Part shown: piece after piece, positions 33,977 to 43,244 of the stretch | How the letters are laid out: each line of letters begins with the position of its first letter | Numbering within the stretch: position 1 is the stretch's first letter | From: Sporisorium sorghi | Taxonomy: Eukaryota; Basidiomycota; Ustilaginomycetes; Ustilaginales; Ustilaginaceae | NCBI GenBank assembly: GCA_023212695.1 | Contig: JALCCG010000014.1 | Coordinates: forward strand, 102,220-166,219 | Length of the DNA: 64,000 nt | Direction of reading: 5' to 3' | The notes under the pieces: generated by a model | What the model saw: only the letters and a program-made list of their open reading frames with translations | Told to the model about the DNA's origin: nothing | Databases searched by the model: none | Made by a program: the position numbers and the translations under genes

Positions 33977-36424
33977 TTACTGCATTTCGATCGGTTCAAC
34001 CGTTAGCGGCGAGAAGGTCCATCCCTTCGAGGAGGTACGCAGACCGACACGGCCGTTCAGGAAGGCGTTGGGGTCCAGCCAGCTCACAATCGGATCTTCA
34101 CCGCCGTTGGCGTACACATGTATAGCGGCTCCTTCAAGTCTTACTTTAATCTCTGCTGGCTGATGTTCCTCCAGCTCAAGGAAGCCCGAAGCCATCTCCT
34201 CATTCACTTCATAACTGATCCGCTTTAAGATCACCCTTCCATTACGGAAAGACAGCTCATAACCCATGAAGGAGTCCCTGACCTGGTCCGGAAAATCCGA
34301 TTCGTTGGATGTTCTTAACAACACGGACGCCTCCCCTGACGCTTCTTCAGTTGCGGTTAACTGAAAGCTCACTTCGTAATTGCTCCATCGCGGGTCCCCG
34401 CCGAACAACTTGCCCTCTTGGCCTTCCGACAGAAGCTCGGCCTGACCGTTTGCAAGGTTCCAGCTGCCGTATACGTCGGTGAATTCGACGTCATGACGTG
34501 GCGCTACTGGGGAAATTAAGCTGGACTCGATATAACGTATCGAGACATCTCCCTTTTTCCTCGTTAACGATAGCCATTGAGGCCCCTTACGCAGTTGAAC
34601 CGACCCCAGGGGAATCTTCGTCCATTCGGATTCTTCGGAGAACCATGAAGGATCCAGCAGGATTTCCTTTCGTTCTCCCCCGGCATCCAGGACAAGCCTT
34701 GCACCGGCCGAAGCGTTCGATACCATCGCAGATAACAGATAACTGCCGTCTTCTTTTACATATACCGGAAACGTTAGTCCCTTGTGATCTTGAAGCACGG
34801 TTACCGCATAACTTCCGTCCGGTGTTTCCTTGTCACTGATTGCGTATTCGTTACGCTCAACTGAATCTTGGACACCATGTATGGCCTCCATCGTACCAGG
34901 CACCTGCTTCAGCACATCTTGGTCGCTGCTGCCGTTCGCTTCGTTTGAAAAGGCGGTATATCGCAGTTCCGGCTTCAGCGCTGGTGACCAGCTATATCCG
35001 ATCCGTCCTGCCGTACCCTTCATTTCCTTATCGCTCAGCAGAAGGATCCCATCCCAATAAACTCGGGTTCCATGGTCCCCTGATTCGATGCGCAGCGCGT
35101 GATGCTTGGTCATATCCATTCCGTTAGGGAGACTGACGGATTGAGTTATGACTTCTTGTCCCCCAGCTCTTTCAAACATTGACATGGACATATCCTTGCC
35201 ATCCACGCGAATGCCTCGGTAATGATCTCCATCCTCATAGGAAAACAAAGCCTCGAAATCCGCATCTTCCGAACCGGCAGGGACGTTCCCATCCGTGAGC
35301 ACAGCATTGAACTCTGCCGTAAACCTGTTGTCCGTGCTTAGGCTGCTGATCCATGCTGCTGATCCATTTACAAGCTTCTGATGTTCCCAGCGCTCGCCTT
35401 GCGGCTCCGCTCCTCCGAGCACATCATGAAAGACCGGAAGTGCTGGTGCTTGCACCGGTATCCCATGCGTAGGTCCTGCAAGCGACATTTTGTCCCCATT
35501 AAAAATCAATCGGTCCATGTTCAACATCCGTACCGGCGGGCCTTCCGCCGAACGCCCCGCAAGATTGTGGTACACAATGTAGTAGGAATCCATGTCAGGT
35601 CCTAATACGGTTGCGCTATGCCCCAGCCCGTTAAACTCATCGTTAGTCGAGATGATGATGGGGTTATTCTCCGGAATTGAGTAGATTCCGTTAGGCGAAT
35701 CATGGGCAACCGCATAATTGACGCGGTATCCGCGGCTGAACACATGATTGCCTGTATACGTCATGTAATACCGGTCTTGACGCTTGATGATCATGGAGCC
35801 TTCCGTCCAGTGGCCTAAAGACGTATTCAGTTTAGAGCCAACGTCAATGGAATACGGGTCCTTCATGGTGCTTGCCATGATGCCGCCTGATGCGGCATAA
35901 GTGAAATACCACTTGGCATCATCGTCTATGAACACCGAACCATCGATATTCAGTCCCAAATTATCGGTTTCTATTTGGAATGGACCCGTCGGATTGTCGC
36001 TTCGCAGAACATAATGTCCTTTGCCCCCAGGCGAGGTGTACATGTAGAATGATCCGTTCCAGTAGACTACCTCCGGCGCATAAGCCCCCTCGGTAAGCGG
36101 CTCTTCCGTAACAAGTCCTTCGTATTGCCAGCTCACAAGATCCTCGGAGCTCCATGCCTTAATGCCGACACGCCAGTCCTTTGTACTGCAATATAGATAA
36201 TATCTTCCATTAAAACGCAGTACATAAGGGTCACCTATTCCATAATCCTCCCATTCCTGATCCAGCTTCATCGGGTTCAGATAGGTATGTTCCATTGTTA
36301 TCTCCCCTCCGTATGCCTGCTTACCCTTGGTCGCATCCTGTATGACTGCAAGCGTAACGGCCACAGCCGCAACCGATGCCAACGAAATCCCTAACAGCCT
36401 CCACGGTTTCCGAAATCGTGTCAT
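33977..36424 (-). CDS. Membrane-anchored or secreted multidomain GH43 enzyme
   Basis: The 815-residue product has an N-terminal hydrophobic segment (LLGISLASVAAVAVTLAVIQ) that may be a signal peptide or anchor. The GH43 domain has Asp65 (IGDPYVLRFNG), Asp161 (NIDGSVFIDD) and Glu208 (HWTEGSMIIKRQ). Laminin-G-like and CBM-like beta domains follow, ending with SWNLANGQ, SNYEVSFQLTA and NGRVGLRTSS. The domain order matches the enzyme at 28.3-30.8 kb, so the two are paralogues. The start is 3 bp after the permease stop, so it is co-transcribed with the ABC importer. Confidence 0.9.
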   Translation of the reverse strand: MTRFRKPWRLLGISLASVAAVAVTLAVIQDATKGKQAYGGEITMEHTYLNPMKLDQEWEDYGIGDPYVLRFNGRYYLYCSTKDWRVGIKAWSSEDLVSWQYEGLVTEEPLTEGAYAPEVVYWNGSFYMYTSPGGKGHYVLRSDNPTGPFQIETDNLGLNIDGSVFIDDDAKWYFTYAASGGIMASTMKDPYSIDVGSKLNTSLGHWTEGSMIIKRQDRYYMTYTGNHVFSRGYRVNYAVAHDSPNGIYSIPENNPIIISTNDEFNGLGHSATVLGPDMDSYYIVYHNLAGRSAEGPPVRMLNMDRLIFNGDKMSLAGPTHGIPVQAPALPVFHDVLGGAEPQGERWEHQKLVNGSAAWISSLSTDNRFTAEFNAVLTDGNVPAGSEDADFEALFSYEDGDHYRGIRVDGKDMSMSMFERAGGQEVITQSVSLPNGMDMTKHHALRIESGDHGTRVYWDGILLLSDKEMKGTAGRIGYSWSPALKPELRYTAFSNEANGSSDQDVLKQVPGTMEAIHGVQDSVERNEYAISDKETPDGSYAVTVLQDHKGLTFPVYVKEDGSYLLSAMVSNASAGARLVLDAGGERKEILLDPSWFSEESEWTKIPLGSVQLRKGPQWLSLTRKKGDVSIRYIESSLISPVAPRHDVEFTDVYGSWNLANGQAELLSEGQEGKLFGGDPRWSNYEVSFQLTATEEASGEASVLLRTSNESDFPDQVRDSFMGYELSFRNGRVILKRISYEVNEEMASGFLELEEHQPAEIKVRLEGAAIHVYANGGEDPIVSWLDPNAFLNGRVGLRTSSKGWTFSPLTVEPIEMQ

Positions 36425-36427
36425 CGG

Positions 36428-37267
36428 TTATCCCTTAATGCCCGTAATGGCCAAGGATTCAATGAAGTAGCGCTGAGCCATGAAGAATACAATAACGACT
36501 GGCAGCAATGCCACGATGGAGGCAGCCATGAGCGACGGATAATTGGAGGTCGAGATGTAATTGGACTGCATACTTGCGATTAACACCTGAATAGTCTGCC
36601 TTTCCGGTGTGTGCAGATAAATCAAGGGGCCCATAAAATCGTTCCATATCCCCATAAATCCAAGGGCGGCCTGTGCAGCAATCGCCGGTTTCACGATGGG
36701 AAGCGCGACGGTCGTAAATGTCCGGAAATATCCGCAGCCATCTATTTTCGCCGCATCGATGAGGTCCGTCGGAATAGAGCCTTGCATAAATTGACGAAAG
36801 AAGAAGATCGTCACAATATTCCCGAAGAGACCAGGCACGATGAGCGGAAGCAGCGTATCCACCCACCCAAGCTCAGAGAAACCGATATATTGGGGGATCA
36901 TGACCACGGAATATGGAATCATCATCGTGCCAAGCAGGGCCATGAAGATCCCTTCTTTGAAGGGAAAATCAAACTTGGAAAAGGCATAAGCTGCCATGGC
37001 TGCCACAAACAGACCTATTGTCAGTACCGTCACCACCACGATGGCACTGTTCATAAAACCATACAGGAGCGGGGCTTTGGCCCAGACATCCTTGTAATTC
37101 AGCCATGTCAGCGGATCGGGAATCCACTGCGGCGGTATATCAAAAACATGCTGCTGGCTCTTCAATGACGTTGACAACGTCCAGACTAGCGGTCCAAGCA
37201 TGATGAAAGACCCCGCAAGCAGCAGGATATAGATCATCGAATGGATCAAACGGCGTTGTTTAACCAT
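36428..37267 (-). CDS. Sugar ABC transporter permease, MalG/AraQ type
   Basis: The 279-residue protein has six transmembrane segments and the EAA loop DLIDAAKIDGCGYFRTFTTV near residue 180, which docks to the ATPase. It ends AITGIKG, as MalG-type permeases do. It is downstream of the MalF-type permease by 34 bp, and both serve the binding protein at 38.3-39.7 kb. Given the enzymes downstream, arabino-oligosaccharides are the likely cargo. No ATPase gene is present, so a shared MsmX-type ATPase probably energises it. Confidence 0.92.
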   Translation of the reverse strand: MVKQRRLIHSMIYILLLAGSFIMLGPLVWTLSTSLKSQQHVFDIPPQWIPDPLTWLNYKDVWAKAPLLYGFMNSAIVVVTVLTIGLFVAAMAAYAFSKFDFPFKEGIFMALLGTMMIPYSVVMIPQYIGFSELGWVDTLLPLIVPGLFGNIVTIFFFRQFMQGSIPTDLIDAAKIDGCGYFRTFTTVALPIVKPAIAAQAALGFMGIWNDFMGPLIYLHTPERQTIQVLIASMQSNYISTSNYPSLMAASIVALLPVVIVFFMAQRYFIESLAITGIKG

Positions 37268-37301
37268 AATATCTAATTCCTCCTATATAAATGGCATGCG
37301 T

Positions 37302-38195
37302 CTATTCTTGGTAAACCCACCGCTTGGAGAAGCGGAACTGGAACAGCGTGATGATAAAAATGAGAATACCCAGCACCCATGCCACCGCGCTTGCGTAACC
37401 CATATTGAAATATTTAAAGGCTTCCTGGAAGATGTAATACACGATGGTCGCTCCGCTGTATTCAGGCCCTCCATCTGCTGCCAGAATGTACATCTGGCTG
37501 AAGGATTGGAAGGTGCCTATGATGCCCATCACAACGACATAGAAGTGAATCGGCGACAGCAGCGGAAGCGTAATATGCTTGAATTGGTGCCAGCGCGAAG
37601 CCCCATCAACCTGAGCCGCTTCATAATAACTTGAGGGTATCCCTTGCAATCCTGCAAGATACAGCACCATAGTGCCGCCAACGCCGCCCCATAAACCCAT
37701 CAGGATGAATGACGGTTTTACCCAATTCGGGTCTCCGAGCCAGTTCGGACCCTGCACCCCGAATACATTCCAGATAAACTCATTGATAATGCCGTAATCG
37801 TAATTAAGAAGCCACTGCCAGAGTAATGAAACGGCAATAATAGGGGATATCACCGGAATGTAATAAATGGTACGAAAGAATGAAATACCCTTTAGCGGCC
37901 GATTCATCATGATCGCCAGGATCAGAGCTATGATCATGCCGAGCGGAATACCGAGCAGCAGATAGAACGTGTTATAAAGCGACTTGTAGAATTTCTCGTC
38001 CGCAAACATGTACTGAAAATTGTCCGTACCCGTGAACTCGGCGGGCGTGAACATATCCCATGACATGAAGCTTAATCCAAACGATGTCAGAAGCGGTGCC
38101 AAGCCGAATATCAAGAAACCCAATATCGGCGGTGTGACAAACAGCAGTGACCATATGATTTCTTTGCGCCGATATCCCGGGGTTGTATTCTTCAT
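37302..38195 (-). CDS. Sugar ABC transporter permease, MalF/AraP type
   Basis: The 297-residue product starts at ATG 38195, 8 bp after GGGAGG. Reading from 38282 would add unrelated residues. There are six transmembrane segments and the EAA loop SSYYEAAQVDGASRWHQFKH. The long periplasm-side segment FTGTDNFQYMFADEKFYKSL is typical of AraP/LplB relatives. It pairs with the MalG-type permease downstream. A hairpin separates it from the binding-protein gene. Confidence 0.92.
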   Translation of the reverse strand: MKNTTPGYRRKEIIWSLLFVTPPILGFLIFGLAPLLTSFGLSFMSWDMFTPAEFTGTDNFQYMFADEKFYKSLYNTFYLLLGIPLGMIIALILAIMMNRPLKGISFFRTIYYIPVISPIIAVSLLWQWLLNYDYGIINEFIWNVFGVQGPNWLGDPNWVKPSFILMGLWGGVGGTMVLYLAGLQGIPSSYYEAAQVDGASRWHQFKHITLPLLSPIHFYVVVMGIIGTFQSFSQMYILAADGGPEYSGATIVYYIFQEAFKYFNMGYASAVAWVLGILIFIITLFQFRFSKRWVYQE

Positions 38196-38227
38196 CAATT
38201 TTTCCTCCCTGGCTGCAGCGGGAAAAA

Positions 38228-38266
38228 GCAAAGACGCTGCAAGCCGGGTTCCCCCGTCGTCTTCGC
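38228..38266 (-). terminator. Intercistronic hairpin between binding protein and permeases
   Basis: On the minus strand GCGAAGACG (38266-38258) pairs with CGTCTTTGC (38236-38228), with inner CGGG/CCCG pairing and a following TTTTT. Such attenuators usually let the binding protein be made in excess of the membrane subunits. Confidence 0.6.
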
Positions 38267-38294
38267 CTCTCCACCGCAGCATGTGCTGCCCTGC

Positions 38295-39662
38295 CTACTT
38301 ATTGCTTTCGTCGTAAAGCTTCTGCAGCTTCGGCTGCTCCTCTTTGACAAATTCAGCTGCGGATTTCTTGCCTGTCCACACTTGACTGGCATCCTGCCAG
38401 AACGTATCCAGCCATTTGGTGTTTTTGGAGGTAACTTCAACTGGCGGACGTCCATAATCTTCAATGATATCGAGGAATACCTGACGAGTCTGCGGGGCCT
38501 TCTCCATGTCCAGGAATTCGCCCTTTGCCATATCCATCAAATTCGGAACCGCCTGACCCAGCATGTAATTTTCTTTTTGCGATTCCGGATCCAGGCTCAA
38601 GTACGCTGCCAGGGCAAATGAATCTTCAGGATACTCCGTTTTCTTTGATACAACGAATCCAAGCGAACCCAGCCACGTTGCGGTTTTGCCCGTATTTGGA
38701 CTTGCCGGCCATGCGGCGATATCCCACTCAAACGGCAGATCCCAGAAACCAGGCTGATCCCACGGACCCATTGGGAACATGGCCACTTTACCGGCAACGA
38801 AGCGAGCATAGGCGTTCTGGGCCTTCTCATCGTCCGGTGACGGACTGACTTTATGTACCAGGCTCAAATCGGCTACAAATTGCATCGCTTCTGCGAATTC
38901 AGGCGTATCAATTGTAATCTTGCCGATAGCGGGATCGAGCCAGTCGGCTCCATTGGCCCACACCGCGGATTCGGTGGAGTAGCCCGCAACACCGAACGTA
39001 TCGATCTTTCCGCGCTCATTCACAACGGTGATGGCTTTTGCATCTGCGACCATGTCATCCCATGTGTATTCGCCAGCCTTGGCGCTAGGGTATGGAAGGC
39101 CCGCTTTATCAAACAACGCTTTATTGTAAGCAAATGCCCACGGACCTACGTCTTTAGGCAATCCGTACAAATCTCCGGAACCCACATTGCTTCCATCGTA
39201 ACGATAACGATCGAGTCCCTGCTTCCACACGTTGTCGGGGTTCACGTCGCTGTTGGAGTTGAGCTGGGATTCCAGATTTAACAGAACATCACTGGAGACC
39301 AGCTTATTGAAGTGGGCTCCTCCGGCATAAAAAACATCCGGTGTCTTGTTCGCCGCAATCAATGTATCCAGCTTCTGATAATATTCCGCAGGCGGAACGA
39401 CAGTATATTTCACTTTCTTGTTCGGATTCTTTTTCATATAGGAGTCAATCAGCTTCTGGAATACGGCTTTCTCGGTATCGCCTCCCCATCCCATGAATTC
39501 AATCTGGGATTTTGCGTTTTCACTCGCTTCTCCCGTCCCACCATCCGATTTCGGGTCCTCCGGTGCAGCGGTATTATTGCTGGAACCACAACCTGATAGT
39601 ACAAGCATGAAACTTAACACCATTGTCAATGAAAGCTGAACCCACTTTCCTTTCCAAACCAT
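38295..39662 (-). CDS. Sugar-binding lipoprotein of the arabino-oligosaccharide ABC importer
   Basis: The 455-residue extracellular solute-binding protein (family 1) has signal peptide and lipobox LVLSGCGSS (Cys near residue 25). The mature part has the fold motifs IEFMGWGGDTEKAVFQKLID, TPDVFYAGGAHF and WAFAYNKALFDKAGLPYP. It captures sugar oligomers released by the secreted GH43 enzymes and passes them to the two permeases downstream. The GGGGGA ribosome site is a little far from the ATG. Promoter region 39663-39951 holds operator-like palindromes and a near-cre site. Confidence 0.92.
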   Translation of the reverse strand: MVWKGKWVQLSLTMVLSFMLVLSGCGSSNNTAAPEDPKSDGGTGEASENAKSQIEFMGWGGDTEKAVFQKLIDSYMKKNPNKKVKYTVVPPAEYYQKLDTLIAANKTPDVFYAGGAHFNKLVSSDVLLNLESQLNSNSDVNPDNVWKQGLDRYRYDGSNVGSGDLYGLPKDVGPWAFAYNKALFDKAGLPYPSAKAGEYTWDDMVADAKAITVVNERGKIDTFGVAGYSTESAVWANGADWLDPAIGKITIDTPEFAEAMQFVADLSLVHKVSPSPDDEKAQNAYARFVAGKVAMFPMGPWDQPGFWDLPFEWDIAAWPASPNTGKTATWLGSLGFVVSKKTEYPEDSFALAAYLSLDPESQKENYMLGQAVPNLMDMAKGEFLDMEKAPQTRQVFLDIIEDYGRPPVEVTSKNTKWLDTFWQDASQVWTGKKSAAEFVKEEQPKLQKLYDESNK

Positions 39663-39794
39663 AATGGATGCTTCCCCCTTCGATTGATTTGCTGATAAAC
39701 AAACTACTGCTCAAAACAGCGCTTCCATGAGTACATCTGGAGCCATGAACTAGTTTTCTCTGCCCATGTTCACAACTCTTCAATACTCATTCGT

Positions 39795-39866
39795 TTGTTT
39801 TATTACAATTAATTTGTTTATAAACAGAATAATATATGGTCATTAAATGTTTTGTCAACGCTTTCT
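39795..39866 (-). promoter_or_regulatory. Operator-like elements and near-cre site upstream of the sugar-binding protein operon
   Basis: TTGTTTTATTACAA at 39795-39808 recurs in reverse orientation upstream of the HTH regulator gene (40952-40965). TGTTTATAAACA at 39815-39826 is a perfect 12-bp palindrome. TTGTCAACGCTTTCT at 39852-39866 matches the cre consensus with one fixed-position mismatch. These suggest control of the importer operon by the neighbouring regulator and CcpA. Confidence 0.5.
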
Positions 39867-39897
39867 TTCGAAATTATTGTTTTATTCAATAAAAAAA

Positions 39898-39933
39898 GTT
39901 TCAGAATGTTTTGTATTACAAAACATCTGAAAC
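39898..39933 (-). terminator. Terminator of the ArsR-type regulator gene
   Basis: A long dyad has arms GTTTCAGAATGTTTTGTA and TACAAAACATCTGAAAC. On the minus strand it is followed by TTTTTTT. It lies 18 bp past the regulator stop codon. Confidence 0.88.
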
Positions 39934-39951
39934 CTTAACATTTAATATGGA

Positions 39952-40875
39952 TCAATCATACTGCAGCTTCATCACAATGCCCTGCGCGTAATCGCCAAAT
40001 CCTTTTCCGAACAAATTGATACCGCCCTGATGCTTCGCATCGGGCTTGATCCCGATCCGAAACGTTATAAACGGCTTGTCCTCCAGATGAAGATCCCGAA
40101 GGGTAACATCCGAGCATTTCTCTTTATCCACCATGCTTCGGTTCAGATCGGTAGACCAGGTTTTCAGCAGACCGTGCTGTGTGCTGTTGTCATACCACCA
40201 TGAAGGATTAAGCTTGCCGCGGTAATCGCCGAAATCTCCTGGCGAAATCCATGACCCCACCTCTATGTCGTTAATCCACACCGTAATTTCCGATGGCCAA
40301 TCATTATTGAAGTTTGGCGCCTCGGAGCATATCTCGAGGGAGAATTCCAGTGACTGGATCTGTGCTCCTGCTGGAAGCTTTCGGGGAAACCGATATTCGA
40401 TCCAGCCTTTACGGAACCATATGATCTCTGCGGTTCTGCTCTCTGGAAGATAGAAATTAACCGGATCGTCCTCTTGAAAAACCATCCCTGTCGCATTGGC
40501 CATTCCACAGGTAGGAACGATATCAAAATTAATGAAATGACCAATGGGCATTTCGATTTCCTCAACCTTGCTTGTATTTTGGTCATAGGCCTTGGGGTTC
40601 AAAATCATGCGTACATCGTCAAAATTTCGGCTGCACACCTTCATGGCCCCTCTTGTCGCAGGCTGAAGCTCTGTGACGATTAATTCGGCTTCTTCCAATA
40701 CTTTGACGTTGTTTGCCGCTGTTGATACGGGAATATCAAGCTGTTCCGCGATTTCCAAGATATTAAGATTAGCTTTGGCCAGCAGCAGCTTAATAATGCC
40801 TATTCTGGTCTGCGTGCTGAGTGCATGAGCCACTTTTACCAATCGGTCAGAATCATTAATGGACAGTTCCAGCAA
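39952..40875 (-). CDS. ArsR-type HTH regulator with a long beta-rich C-terminal domain
   Basis: The first 90 residues are an ArsR-like winged helix (ALSTQTRIGIIKLLLAKANL, EIAEQLDIPVSTAANNVKVL). The remaining 200 residues are beta-rich and full of aromatic residues: GHFINFDIVPTCGMANATG, EITVWINDIEVGSWISPGDF, GKLNPSWWYDNSTQHG, GGINLFGKGFGDYAQGI. They look like a jelly-roll sugar-binding module, not a metal sensor. ArsR proteins are usually about 100 residues, so this is an unusual fusion. Translation starts at a TTG behind AAGGTGA. Its place beside the importer suggests that it senses an arabinan-derived sugar. Confidence 0.85.
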   Translation of the reverse strand: MLELSINDSDRLVKVAHALSTQTRIGIIKLLLAKANLNILEIAEQLDIPVSTAANNVKVLEEAELIVTELQPATRGAMKVCSRNFDDVRMILNPKAYDQNTSKVEEIEMPIGHFINFDIVPTCGMANATGMVFQEDDPVNFYLPESRTAEIIWFRKGWIEYRFPRKLPAGAQIQSLEFSLEICSEAPNFNNDWPSEITVWINDIEVGSWISPGDFGDYRGKLNPSWWYDNSTQHGLLKTWSTDLNRSMVDKEKCSDVTLRDLHLEDKPFITFRIGIKPDAKHQGGINLFGKGFGDYAQGIVMKLQYD

Positions 40876-40951
40876 TGTACAGTCACCTTCTCGTCATATT
40901 TCTTTATCTTACAATAATATAAACAACATCATGCGTATTTGTCCAGTTTTT

Positions 40952-40965
40952 TTGTAATAAAACAA
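40952..40965 (-). promoter_or_regulatory. Repeated 14-mer upstream of the regulator gene
   Basis: TTGTAATAAAACAA is the exact reverse complement of the 14-mer at 39795-39808 upstream of the binding-protein gene. It is a good candidate for the regulator's own operator, implying autoregulation. Confidence 0.5.
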
Positions 40966-40993
40966 TGATACCATAATACTAGAACGCAAAAAG

Positions 40994-41050
40994 AAGCTTT
41001 CACTCCTCACCGTTTAGATTTCCATCTAAAACAAGAGAAATATGAAAGCT
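40994..41050 (-). terminator. Double hairpin after the GH127 gene
   Basis: Outer arms AGCTTTCA / TGAAAGCT (40995-41002, 41043-41050) enclose an inner hairpin TTTAGAT-TTCC-ATCTAAA (41013-41030). On the minus strand it is followed by TCTTTTTG. The rest of 40876-41184 holds no gene. Confidence 0.6.
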
Positions 41051-41184
41051 CCTAAACATGCCAGTAACGTTGAACAGCTTGGTATGCAGTTCTAAGAAAC
41101 AAACGAAAATTCCGTCTGGCTACGATACTCCTGCCCTGCTCAGCTTGCGTTAGCTTTTCAGTCCCCGTCATCCTTACCTTAAGA

Positions 41185-43050
41185 TCATTTCTTTCGCTTC
41201 CCGATCAGAGGAAATTCGCCAATTCGAAGCCTCGCGCTTCCATACGGAACTAACTCTAATTCCGTAATGGGCTGTCCATCCGTATTCGGATGCAGCGGTG
41301 GAGTTCCTGCGTTGTTGCCTTCCATTTTCCAATCCCGGATTAACTGTCCCTGCGCCTTCACCCTGACCGGTGACTCTGAAGCCAAGAACGGCTGCCGAGC
41401 CATATCCTGCTCCAGCACCTCGAATGACGTATCGGCAATCAAACCATATTTCCATGGCGATGCAGGATATACCTCCCAATCGTGAAACATATCCCGCTGC
41501 TGGATCATCTGCCAGTTCTCCTTCACAGGCAGCACATAAACCAGCGGCCCCCTTTCGATGCTTGCAGCGTACATGCTCCGCGACGAGGTTCTCACTTCCA
41601 TCGGCAGGTGAATGTCCAGGCGGTCACCGCTCTGCCAGTTCTGAACGAGCCTTGCATAACCGGATGTAACCTGGAACTCCAATTCGTGCCCGTTCAGCGT
41701 AATGACGGGATGATCGCACCATGCCGGGATACGCAAGGAGAGAGGAAACGATTCCGGTCGTTCCAATGACAGCTTGATCTGGACGCGATCCTTAAACGGA
41801 TATTCTCCGCTTACCTCTACAGCTGCGGCAACCCCTTGACCTACCGTTGTTCTCACGGTGCATGGCGCGTAGGACACGGCTGCAAGCCCCTCCTCCCGAT
41901 CCTTCATCCAGAGATGTGAAGTCAGCTTGGGCCAGCCCTGGTGCATGTTGGCCGTGCAGCATCCGAAATTCGGTTCCAATCCGAACAGGTTGGCATCCGG
42001 ACCATTGCTCCATGGCCGCGGAGCGACATTGCACACCATCTGATTGACCTGCTGGTCATACTGATGGGATGTCCAATCCGGAGAGATTGCGGCAGGCAGC
42101 GCATTAAAGGCAACCTTCTCCAGAATGTCCCCAAAGCGTCCGTCTCCGAAAATACGCGTCAACTGCTCCATAGAGAACATATACTCCACGACGGCACACA
42201 ATTCCACGCCCTGACTCGGATGGGTACCGGACAACCATTCATCTCCCGAGAACATGCCGTGCGCTTGACCATGATAATTCATCAACGAGTCGATGCCTCG
42301 CAGCACGCTTTCCCGCTCTTTGACGTTGCCGTTTAATTCAAACAGCACGCCCGGCGTTTTGATTCCCATGGCTACGTTGACAACATGGGTCGTCCAATCC
42401 CACTCCTCAACCTTTCGCCAGAATGGGAAATCATGAAAGATATCGCTCCAGTCCGTCGTTTGTCCGGCAACGATATCGGCAAGCTCTAACAGGAAGGATA
42501 ACGACGTGCGTTTATACAACCAGACAATGCACAGCAGCATTTCCGCGCCTCTTGTCTGAGCCCAGCCCCGAAGCGGCTGTTCCTTAATAACCGAATGGAC
42601 ATAAGCAAAAAATTTCGTGAGAAACGGGATGATTCGTTCATCCCCTGTTGCTTCTTCATGCTGCATCATCACTTTCAGCATGATCATGTAATGCCACCAG
42701 TCCTGCTCCTTGTCGATATCCTGATTTACCGATGTAATACGCGCCGGACCGAACATGCCATTCTCCTGCTGGCTGGCAAGCGACCACTCGACCCAGCGGT
42801 TCGATTTGGCAATTAACGACTCATCTTCAAGCAAATAAGCTAAAGGAAGCAACCCATCCACATAATACGGTCCCCGTTCCCAGCTCTCCCCCTGTCCACC
42901 CAGCCAGCCATTGTCAGCCCCAACGTCCTTCCACTGTTCCTCCAAATGTCCGGTAAGCTCGTTTGCCTGAATCTCAAGCTGATCCTTAAGCCAGCCAGCC
43001 GGCTTTATGGCTCCTAATGGAAGGTTGCTAAACGCAGTCTCATGCAGCAT
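41185..43050 (-). CDS. GH127-family glycosidase (beta-L-arabinofuranosidase type, DUF1680)
   Basis: The 621-residue protein has the alpha/alpha-barrel of GH127/GH146. The zinc and catalytic residues map to Glu283 and Cys285 (GVELCAVVEYMFSM) and the Cys364-Cys365 pair (NFGCCTANMHQGW), which match the Glu/Cys set of HypBA1, where a zinc-held Cys is the nucleophile. There is no signal peptide, so it acts on imported oligosaccharides, releasing beta-L-arabinofuranose. It is transcribed alone, divergent from an AraC regulator, with which it shares a promoter region. Confidence 0.92.
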   Translation of the reverse strand: MLHETAFSNLPLGAIKPAGWLKDQLEIQANELTGHLEEQWKDVGADNGWLGGQGESWERGPYYVDGLLPLAYLLEDESLIAKSNRWVEWSLASQQENGMFGPARITSVNQDIDKEQDWWHYMIMLKVMMQHEEATGDERIIPFLTKFFAYVHSVIKEQPLRGWAQTRGAEMLLCIVWLYKRTSLSFLLELADIVAGQTTDWSDIFHDFPFWRKVEEWDWTTHVVNVAMGIKTPGVLFELNGNVKERESVLRGIDSLMNYHGQAHGMFSGDEWLSGTHPSQGVELCAVVEYMFSMEQLTRIFGDGRFGDILEKVAFNALPAAISPDWTSHQYDQQVNQMVCNVAPRPWSNGPDANLFGLEPNFGCCTANMHQGWPKLTSHLWMKDREEGLAAVSYAPCTVRTTVGQGVAAAVEVSGEYPFKDRVQIKLSLERPESFPLSLRIPAWCDHPVITLNGHELEFQVTSGYARLVQNWQSGDRLDIHLPMEVRTSSRSMYAASIERGPLVYVLPVKENWQMIQQRDMFHDWEVYPASPWKYGLIADTSFEVLEQDMARQPFLASESPVRVKAQGQLIRDWKMEGNNAGTPPLHPNTDGQPITELELVPYGSARLRIGEFPLIGKRKK

Positions 43051-43244
43051 TCACTTCCACGCTCCTTGTTTCTGTCTTGTAGGTGTACACTCTGATAGAA
43101 ATATATCATGTCATCAGACGGCGCCCTATACACAGAAGCAACCTGTTTTTATCCAATTACAACATCATGCGTCTTATTGAATTCTGATCAGAAAAGAGTA
43201 TATTATGGAGAAAAAGTTTGGATGACAGGAGGTCAGACAAGCAT

